Position numbers and translations under genes: made by a program. This document shows, piece after piece, positions 58,583-64,000 of a stretch of DNA of 64,000 nucleotides. Source of the stretch: Qipengyuania pacifica (GTDB lineage Bacteria > Pseudomonadota > Alphaproteobacteria > Sphingomonadales > Sphingomonadaceae); the NCBI RefSeq assembly GCF_019857205.1, contig NZ_JAHWXO010000002.1, positions 388,107 to 452,106 on the forward strand, read 5' to 3'. Position 1 is the stretch's first letter. Each line of letters starts with the position of its first letter. A model generated the notes under the pieces. That model was not told the DNA's origin. It did not search any database and saw nothing but the letters and a program-made list of their open reading frames with translations.

Positions 58583-59927
58583 GGGCCGCTTTCCATGCAC
58601 CCATGGAGCCGAGATAGACATCCAGCTTTTCGAAGCCGCGGCTCGCTAACCACCCGGCAGCAACCGTGGCACGCATCCCGCTGGCACACATCAACGTGTA
58701 ATGCTGCGCCGGATCGAGTTTGCGATAGCGCTCGTTAAGTTCGCCCACGTAGATATGCTCGGAACCCTCGATCGCGTTTTGCGCGCGTTCGTCCGCATCC
58801 CTCACATCAAGCAGCGTCCAGTCACGTTCGTCGCTCTCCAGTCGCCGTTCAACTTCGTCGGTCCCGATCATCGGGATAGTCCGCATCGCCTTGCCTTGGG
58901 CAGCGGCAGGCACGACGCCGACATAACCGCCTTCGATATTGTCGAGTGCGATCCGCACGAGATGCGTCATAGCAGCTTCGAGCTGGTCTTCATCGGAAGC
59001 GACAAGAGCGACATTGTCGCCTTCACGGATGAACCATCCGGCGAATGCCGAGATCATGCCGACCGGCAGATTCATCGAACCGGGAAGATGGCCTGACGCA
59101 AAGGCAAGCGGTTCGCGCACATCCACCCGGTGATCGACGTCGATGTCGCCCAATTCGGACAGCGACAGGCGTTTGGGCCGCATCACGCGAGGCGCAGGAT
59201 CGCCGCCCTCCAGATTAAGGCGCTCCATCAACCGGAAATAGGGCGGCTGGTAATGGTTTTCCTCCACCTTGAAGTCGATGAAGGCATCCCGGCTTTCGAA
59301 CTGCAGGCGCGGATTGTTCGCGCGCTCGTGGCCGAGGGTCGAGAACTCGCGTTCGGCCATTCCCGATCCGCAGACAGATCCCGCTCCATGTGCCGGGTAG
59401 AGAATGACTTGGTCCCCAAGCGCCATAATCTTCTGCAGCGAGTCGTAAAGGAGGCCAGCGACCTCGCGCTTGCGATCGGGATAGAAATCGGTGCGACCGA
59501 CGTCGCCGACGAACAGCGCGTCTCCAGTGAACACGCCGACTGGCCCATCGGGATAGGCAGTGTCGTGAAGAACGAAAGCAAGATGATCGTCCGTGTGCCC
59601 CGGTGTCTCCAGCACCCGAATTTTCAGCTGTCCGATCTCAAACTCATCACCTTGGAGAGCCGTCTCGGCATATTCGACCGTGCCCACAGAATTGGGACCG
59701 TGCAGGACGCGCGCGCCGGTCAAATCTCTCAGGATGGGCGCCCCCGAAACCAGATCCTCGTTGCGATGGGTTTCGAAGATATGAGTGATCTCCAGCCCCT
59801 CGGCGCGCGCCATTTCGACATAGCATTCGCAGTCGCGGCGCGGATCGATGATGGCCGCCTTCCCGCCCGAACCAATCAGGTAGGATAGGTGGGACAGTCC
59901 GGATGTCTTAATTTTCTCGAGCAGCAT
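58575..59927 (-). CDS. MBL-fold persulfide dioxygenase-like protein fused to two rhodanese domains
   Basis: 450 residues. The metallo-beta-lactamase fold (1-250) is of the ETHE1-like type, with a metal motif ETHRNEDLVSG, LETPGHTDDH and FTGDALFVGDVGRTDF. It is followed by a degenerate rhodanese domain (about 260-350, no Cys) and an active-type rhodanese with Cys414 in LMCASGMRAT. Such proteins oxidise glutathione persulfide to sulfite and move sulfane sulfur. GGAGG is well placed at the start. The neighbours (methyltransferase, oxidase, SulP) fit sulfide handling. Confidence 0.85.
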   Translation of the reverse strand: MLLEKIKTSGLSHLSYLIGSGGKAAIIDPRRDCECYVEMARAEGLEITHIFETHRNEDLVSGAPILRDLTGARVLHGPNSVGTVEYAETALQGDEFEIGQLKIRVLETPGHTDDHLAFVLHDTAYPDGPVGVFTGDALFVGDVGRTDFYPDRKREVAGLLYDSLQKIMALGDQVILYPAHGAGSVCGSGMAEREFSTLGHERANNPRLQFESRDAFIDFKVEENHYQPPYFRLMERLNLEGGDPAPRVMRPKRLSLSELGDIDVDHRVDVREPLAFASGHLPGSMNLPVGMISAFAGWFIREGDNVALVASDEDQLEAAMTHLVRIALDNIEGGYVGVVPAAAQGKAMRTIPMIGTDEVERRLESDERDWTLLDVRDADERAQNAIEGSEHIYVGELNERYRKLDPAQHYTLMCASGMRATVAAGWLASRGFEKLDVYLGSMGAWKAAHD

Positions 59928-59945
59928 GGTGCCTCCTTCATAAGG

Positions 59946-59979
59946 AAAAAGCGGGACCGGCGCGAACCGATCCCGCTTT
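59946..59979 (-). terminator. Rho-independent terminator of the peroxiredoxin gene
   Basis: On the minus strand AAAGCGGGA and TCCCGCTTT with an inner CGG and CCG pair are followed by more T residues. It lies 25 bases past the peroxiredoxin stop and 18 bases before the MBL-rhodanese start, so the peroxiredoxin is probably a separate transcript. Confidence 0.8.
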
Positions 59980-60004
59980 CAAAAGATTCGATGGCGCGTC
60001 ACGC

Positions 60005-60634
60005 TCAATCGATTTTTACCGTGCGCAGATAGGGGCGCAGCGTGGTGAAGCCCTGCGGGAAGCGGGCTTTTGCATCCTCGTCGGAAACCGATGGTGGAAT
60101 GATCGCATCCTTGCCTTCGCGCCAATCGGCGGGAGTGGCCACGCCATGCTTGTCGCTGAACTGGAGCGCATCGATCGCGCGCAGGATCTCGTCGAAGTTC
60201 CGTCCTACGCTCATGGGATAGGTCATGGTGAGCCGAATCTTCTTGTCCGGATCGATGATGAATACCGACCGCACAGCCGCCGTTTCGCTCTGATCCGGAT
60301 GGATCATGTCATAGAGCTTGGCGATCTTGAGATCGGCATCAGCGACGATCGGGAACACGAGATTCGTGTTCTGGGTGTCGTTCACGTCTTCGATCCATTT
60401 GGCGTGTTCTTCGGCAGTGTCGGTCGAGAGGCCGAGTGGCTTTACATTGCGCTTGTCGAACTCGCTGGCGAGCTGCGCAGTGCGGCCCATCTCCGTAGTG
60501 CAGACGGGGGTGAAGTCGGCCGGGTGGCTGAAGAAGAATACCCAGCTATCGCCAGCCCAATCGTGCAGGCTGATTTCGCCATTCTGGGTGTCGACGGTAA
60601 AGTCGGGGGCGGTGTCACCGATGTGAAGGCTCAT
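60005..60634 (-). CDS. 1-Cys peroxiredoxin (Prx6 type)
   Basis: 209 residues. The peroxidatic Cys45 is in SHPADFTPVCTTEMG; the PDKKIRLTMTYPMSVGRNFDEILRAIDALQ segment is the Prx6 signature. It reduces hydrogen peroxide and alkyl hydroperoxides. The ATG at 60634 with AAGGAAAA upstream is chosen. A palindrome upstream (60703-60718) may be a redox-regulator site. A strong terminator follows. Confidence 0.94.
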   Translation of the reverse strand: MSLHIGDTAPDFTVDTQNGEISLHDWAGDSWVFFFSHPADFTPVCTTEMGRTAQLASEFDKRNVKPLGLSTDTAEEHAKWIEDVNDTQNTNLVFPIVADADLKIAKLYDMIHPDQSETAAVRSVFIIDPDKKIRLTMTYPMSVGRNFDEILRAIDALQFSDKHGVATPADWREGKDAIIPPSVSDEDAKARFPQGFTTLRPYLRTVKID

Positions 60635-60702
60635 TTCAATTTTCCTTGTTCCGTGTCGATGCATCCTTTGTAGAGAGACCCAGGCACGCTGCCCAATTCA
60701 AA

Positions 60703-60718
60703 TTATCGATTGCGATAA
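60703..60718. promoter_or_regulatory. Palindrome upstream of the peroxiredoxin gene (possible OxyR/LysR-type site)
   Basis: TTATCG-ATTG-CGATAA is a perfect 6-bp inverted repeat, followed by a further GTGATAA, 69 bases upstream of the peroxiredoxin start. Its GATA-rich form resembles OxyR and other LysR-type boxes. The regulator is not in the window. Confidence 0.35.
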
Positions 60719-60831
60719 GTGATAAACCAAACAGAAGGGTAGAGAGGCCGGAGAGGCACACCTTTTCCTTTAGATGATGACCTCATAACTTAACCAATAC
60801 CTATAACTGTGTTGAGCATTGATAACGTCAA

Positions 60832-60954
60832 TTACGCTTTCAGCCAGAACCTGATGACCGAGGCTACGAGACCCAGCACGGTTATGCTGGCGAGCCAGAT
60901 CACGAACATCCAGCCGAGCCGCTGCCAAAGTGGGCGATCCTGAGGCTCGTCCAT
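60832..60954 (-). CDS. DUF2474 small membrane subunit of the bd-type oxidase
   Basis: 40 residues: MDEPQDRPLWQRLGWMFVIW then LASITVLGLVASVIRFWLKA, one membrane helix. It is the DUF2474 protein usually encoded directly after CioB/CydB, comparable to CydX. Its start overlaps the CioB stop as TGATG, so it is translated with CioB. The ATG begins at 60954 and the TAA ends at 60832. Confidence 0.88.
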   Translation of the reverse strand: MDEPQDRPLWQRLGWMFVIWLASITVLGLVASVIRFWLKA

Positions 60955-61961
60955 CAGTGATATCCCTCATCCGCCACCTTGCCGCGGAACACCCAGTAAG
61001 CCCAAGCGGTGTATGCGATGATGAGCGGCATGGTGATCGCGACGCCAACCAGCATGAAGATCTGGCTGCGTTCGGGCGCGGCGGCGTCCCATATCGTGAG
61101 GCCCGGTGGAACGACATAGGGCCACATCGTGACGCCCAGACCGGCCATGCCGAAGAAGAACAGCGCAAGGCTCAGCCAGAACGGCTTGCTGTGCCGGTCC
61201 ACTGAAAGAGCCCTCAGCAGCATGACGGCAATCACCGCTGTGAGGATCGGGACCGGCGCGGCGAAGTAGATCTCCGGCGCAGTCAACCAGCGCTCGGCAT
61301 ATTCGGCGTTCAGGAACACATTGTAGAGGCTGACGCCTCCCATCAAGACCAACGTTGCCCATGCCGCCCGCTTGCCCAACTTTCGGGCATGATGCTGACT
61401 CTCCCCATCCAGTTTCCACACCAGCCAGGTCGCGCCAAGCAGAGCGTAGCCGGCGACTGTGCCTAGGCCGGTCAACAGCGTGTAGGGCGTGAGCCAGTCG
61501 AACCAGCTGCCCGCATAGGATCGATCCACGACCTCGATCCCCTGGAGAAGCGCACCCAATGTCATGCCCTGCGCCATCGCCGCGACCAGCGAGCCGCCAG
61601 TGAAGGCCGCGTCCCAGTATCGGCGGTGCCCGGGGTCGCGCCAGCGATACTCGAACGCGACACCGCGGAACACCAGTCCCAACAGCATGGCGATGATGAG
61701 CGGGTAAGTGGCGGGCAGGATCACCGCGTAAGCCAATGGGAAGGCTGCGAACAATCCGCCGCCGCCCAAGACCAGCCAAGTCTCGTTGCCATCCCAGACC
61801 GGCGCTATCGAATTCATCGCACGATCGCGCTCCGGCCCGACCTCGAAGGTAGGGAAAAGAATGCCGATGCCGAGGTCGAACCCGTCCATCACCACATAGG
61901 CGAAGACGGCGAAGGCGATGATGAAAGCCCAGATCGTCGTCAGGTCCACGTTAACGTCCAT
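60954..61961 (-). CDS. cioB: Cytochrome bd-type quinol oxidase subunit II (cyanide-insensitive type)
   Basis: 335 residues, about eight membrane helices. Begins MDVNVDLTTIWAFIIAFAVFAYVVMDGFDLGIGILFP and has the [20 protein letters not shown] segment, both diagnostic of subunit II. The ATG at 61961 overlaps the end of subunit I by 11 bases. The pairing with DUF2474 favours the CioAB/CydAB cyanide-insensitive group. Confidence 0.94.
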   Translation of the reverse strand: MDVNVDLTTIWAFIIAFAVFAYVVMDGFDLGIGILFPTFEVGPERDRAMNSIAPVWDGNETWLVLGGGGLFAAFPLAYAVILPATYPLIIAMLLGLVFRGVAFEYRWRDPGHRRYWDAAFTGGSLVAAMAQGMTLGALLQGIEVVDRSYAGSWFDWLTPYTLLTGLGTVAGYALLGATWLVWKLDGESQHHARKLGKRAAWATLVLMGGVSLYNVFLNAEYAERWLTAPEIYFAAPVPILTAVIAVMLLRALSVDRHSKPFWLSLALFFFGMAGLGVTMWPYVVPPGLTIWDAAAPERSQIFMLVGVAITMPLIIAYTAWAYWVFRGKVADEGYH

Positions 61962-63405
61962 CGGTCGCCTCCTCGTGATCGCGCGGAAGTGTGTCGGGAT
62001 CGTCCGGATTCTGGGATGGGCCAGGCGTAATGCCAGCAGTCCGGATCGGCCCGGTGTCCCCGCGCTTGACGCCATGTTCGCCTGCGTGCGGTGGCTTGTG
62101 CATCAGGTGCAGGATATACCAGACACCCGCGCCGAAAACTGCGAAATAGACCACGACGAATGCAAGCAATGACGCGGCGACGGCGGGGGCATCCAGCGGA
62201 CTCGCAGCATCTGCCGTGCGCAAGAGATTGTAGATCACATACGGTTGCCGGCCGACCTCCGTCGTGATCCAGCCAGCGATGACCGCCACGAAACCGCTGG
62301 GAGCCATGACCAAGGCTGCGCGATGGAGCATGGGCCATTCGTAGAGCCTCTTGCGGAAGCGAGCGAACAGGCTCCACGCTCCGATACCGAGCATGGCAAA
62401 GCCGATCCCGACCATGATCCGGAATGACCAGAAAACGATGCCGACCGGCGGTTCCTCGTCGTCCGGGATCGTGTCCAGACCGGCGAGCGGCGCGTCGAGA
62501 TCATGCTTTAGGATCAGCGAAGATGCCTTGGGTATCTCAATTGCGTAGTCGACCCGCTTTTCCTCGCTGTTCGGAATGCCGAACAGGATCAGCGGTGCAC
62601 CATCCGGATGGCTCTCGAAGTGGCCTTCCATCGCCATGACCTTCTGCGGCTGATGTTCGAGGGTGTTGAGCCCGTGCATGTCGCCTGCGAAGATCTGGAT
62701 CGGCGCAACGATGGCCGCCATCCACATCGCCATCGAGAACATCTTGCGCGCGTGCAGGTTTGTCCGGTCCTTGAGAAGGTGCCAGGCCCCGACCCCGCCG
62801 ACCACGAAGGCGGTCGTGAGGTAAGCTGCGATGACGGTATGGACCAGGCGATAGGGGAAGCTGGGGTTGAAGACGATGTCCCACCAGCTTTCACCCGGCA
62901 GGTATTGCCCGTTCGCCCCGATTTCATATCCTACGGGGGTCTGCATCCAGCTGTTAACCGACAGGATCCAGAAGGCGCTGATGAAGGTGCCAACAGCGAC
63001 CATGAGCGTGGCGGCGAAGTGCAGCTTCTTGCCGACCTTGTTCATGCCGAAGAGCATGACGCCAAGGAAGCCAGCTTCGAGGAAGAACGCGGTCAGCACC
63101 TCGTAGGCCATCAGCGGGCCGATAACCGGCCCCGCAATATCAGAGAAAACCGACCAATTCGTGCCGAACTGGTAGGACATCACGATGCCCGAAACGACGC
63201 CCATTGCGAAGGCGATGGCGAAGATCTTCAGCCAATATTTGAAGAGATCGAGATAGATCGCCTTGCCTGTCTTGAGCCACAGACCCTCGAGCACTGCCAG
63301 ATAGCTTGCGAGACCGATGGAAAAGGCCGGGAAGATGAAGTGAAAGCTTACCGTGAAGGCGAACTGGATGCGGGCCAGCAGCAGGGCATCGAGCTGTTCG
63401 AACAT
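61951..63405 (-). CDS. cioA: Cytochrome bd-type quinol oxidase subunit I (cyanide-insensitive type)
   Basis: 484 residues with about nine helices. It binds haems b558, b595 and d and oxidises quinol. Typical segments: LARIQFAFTVSFHFIFPAFSIGLAS with a haem His, FGTNWSVFSDIAGPVIGPLMAYEVLTAFFLEAGFLG, and GWITTEVGRQPYVIYNLLRTADAAS. The Q-loop (between helices 6 and 7) is short, as in CioA. The gene follows the 51-residue HTH gene by 4 bases. Confidence 0.94.
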   Translation of the reverse strand: MFEQLDALLLARIQFAFTVSFHFIFPAFSIGLASYLAVLEGLWLKTGKAIYLDLFKYWLKIFAIAFAMGVVSGIVMSYQFGTNWSVFSDIAGPVIGPLMAYEVLTAFFLEAGFLGVMLFGMNKVGKKLHFAATLMVAVGTFISAFWILSVNSWMQTPVGYEIGANGQYLPGESWWDIVFNPSFPYRLVHTVIAAYLTTAFVVGGVGAWHLLKDRTNLHARKMFSMAMWMAAIVAPIQIFAGDMHGLNTLEHQPQKVMAMEGHFESHPDGAPLILFGIPNSEEKRVDYAIEIPKASSLILKHDLDAPLAGLDTIPDDEEPPVGIVFWSFRIMVGIGFAMLGIGAWSLFARFRKRLYEWPMLHRAALVMAPSGFVAVIAGWITTEVGRQPYVIYNLLRTADAASPLDAPAVAASLLAFVVVYFAVFGAGVWYILHLMHKPPHAGEHGVKRGDTGPIRTAGITPGPSQNPDDPDTLPRDHEEATDGR

Positions 63406-63409
63406 GTCT

Positions 63410-63565
63410 TTATCCGTGTTGCTTTTCGGCGCGTGCCTTGCGCCAGCGATAGTAGGTCTTTTCGGAAATCCCGATTTCGCGGCAGCTCTCGCAAACGCCT
63501 TTTCCCGACGCGATCAAAGCTGCAATCTCCCTGCAACGGGCATCTTTGTCAGGAATGGTGGGCAT
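63410..63565 (-). CDS. 51-residue helix-turn-helix protein ahead of cioA
   Basis: MPTIPDKDARCREIAALIAS leads to GKGVCESCREIGISEKTYYR and WRKARAEKQHG. The second half is a helix-turn-helix similar to that in transposase OrfA proteins of the IS3 type, but the rest of a transposase is missing. Its start overlaps the SulP stop (TGATG) and its stop is 4 bases before cioA, so it is part of this transcript. It could be a small regulator or a trimmed transposase relic. The two Cys (residues 25 and 28, Cys-Glu-Ser-Cys) are notable. Confidence 0.65.
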   Translation of the reverse strand: MPTIPDKDARCREIAALIASGKGVCESCREIGISEKTYYRWRKARAEKQHG

Positions 63566-64000
63566 CAGATCATACCTCTCGCAGCATCGGGGATTGGTTC
63601 AGCTGGCGGTCCGCCGTTCGTTGCCAATTCCCGGAATGCGCGGTTCTGCGACAGGAAGACCTGCCCGTTGAGTTCGTCAACGAAGTGGGTCCGCTTCAGC
63701 CGGTCCATGACGGGGCCCTTCACTTCGGAAAGATGCAGCCCGATCCCGGCGTCGGTCATGCGGTGATTGATCGCCTCAAGGCTTTCTAGGCCGGAAGCGT
63801 CGATTTCGTTGACCGCGCTGCACATCAGGATGACGTGGCGCACCTCTGGGCGGTCGGCGACCTCTTCCAACACGTATTCCTCGAGCCATCGCGCATTGAG
63901 GTAGGTCAGGCTCTCGTCGATCCGGACCGAGAGGACGTGCGGCACGGTAAAGACCTTGTGGCGGTCGACATTACGGAAGTGCTCGGTCTCGGGGACGCGG
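63565..64000 (-). CDS. SulP-family anion transporter, C-terminal STAS part, cut off by window
   Basis: Only the C-terminus is visible. The frame is open to the right edge and reads RVPETEHFRNVDRHKVFTVP into VLSVRIDESLTYLNARWLEEYV, the usual link of a SulP membrane domain to its STAS domain (with the ILMCSAVNEIDASGLESLEAIN helix). SulP proteins carry sulfate, bicarbonate or other anions across the inner membrane. The start lies beyond base 64000. The gene leads into the cioAB operon. Confidence 0.85.
   Translation of the reverse strand, partial: RVPETEHFRNVDRHKVFTVPHVLSVRIDESLTYLNARWLEEYVLEEVADRPEVRHVILMCSAVNEIDASGLESLEAINHRMTDAGIGLHLSEVKGPVMDRLKRTHFVDELNGQVFLSQNRAFRELATNGGPPAEPIPDAARGMI

Noticed and set aside
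60770..61168. 132-residue frame at the end of cioB
   Set aside because: It runs in another frame of cioB and the DUF2474 gene; those two explain the DNA.

Overview
The window looks like chromosome from an alphaproteobacterium of the order Sphingomonadales, most likely the Erythrobacteraceae. The reasons are the high GC content, the yqeY-dnaG-rpoD arrangement with a strongly acidic insertion in RpoD, perfect EcfG-type general-stress promoters, a carotenoid oxygenase, DUF4170 and DUF2177 proteins, and a cyanide-insensitive bd oxidase with its DUF2474 partner. The assignment is inferred from gene content; no rRNA is present to confirm it.

Layout. From 1 to 17 kb is core metabolism: a cut-off thioesterase, an FMN hydroxy-acid dehydrogenase, a YceI protein, the ilvB-orf-ilvN-ilvC branched-chain operon (minus strand), miaA and serB with overlapping 5' ends, a Coq4 protein, purL with a DUF72 gene, the xseB-ispA-coaD run, a periplasmic cyclophilin and queA. 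From 17 to 28 kb are a TetR regulator divergent from a carotenoid oxygenase, an ABC exporter pair, a DUF481 outer-membrane protein, tgt, an M50-like protein, rpsD, a chorismate mutase, and the minus-strand run rpiB-glyA-orf-nrdR-trmJ. From 28 to 40 kb are a HWE histidine kinase with a receiver-only partner, the macromolecular synthesis operon yqeY-lipoprotein-dnaG-rpoD, then carA, carB and greA on the plus strand.

From 40.5 to 43 kb a minus-strand group of small membrane and DUF883-like proteins carries two perfect GGAAC-N16/17-CGTT promoters, so it is probably part of the EcfG general stress regulon. Enolase, a phosphotransferase with an unrecognised partner, and ribB-ribH follow. The RibB protein is a three-part fusion (helix-turn-helix, RibB, degenerate RibA). 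Two palindromes lie directly upstream of its start codon.

At 48.36 kb a displaced 3' end of a tRNA-Lys(CTT) gene marks the left junction of an integrated element. Inside are a P4-type tyrosine integrase, a PAS-GGDEF-EAL protein lying between two copies of an integrase/ros module (one copy broken at each end), an intact MucR/Ros regulator, about 730 bases of non-coding DNA with five end-to-end hairpins, and one 1366-residue protein. That protein has an N-terminal NACHT NTPase, a long helical middle and a C-terminal PD-(D/E)XK nuclease. It is the best candidate here for an undescribed system, probably single-gene anti-phage defence.

From 58 kb to the end is a minus-strand group: a SAM methyltransferase, a persulfide-dioxygenase-like MBL-rhodanese protein, a 1-Cys peroxiredoxin, the CioAB oxidase with DUF2474, a 51-residue HTH protein and the C-terminus of a SulP transporter. 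Together they suggest handling of sulfide or persulfide and respiration under inhibitory conditions. Whether this group belongs to the element is unclear, because the intact tRNA-Lys expected at the right junction is not in the window.
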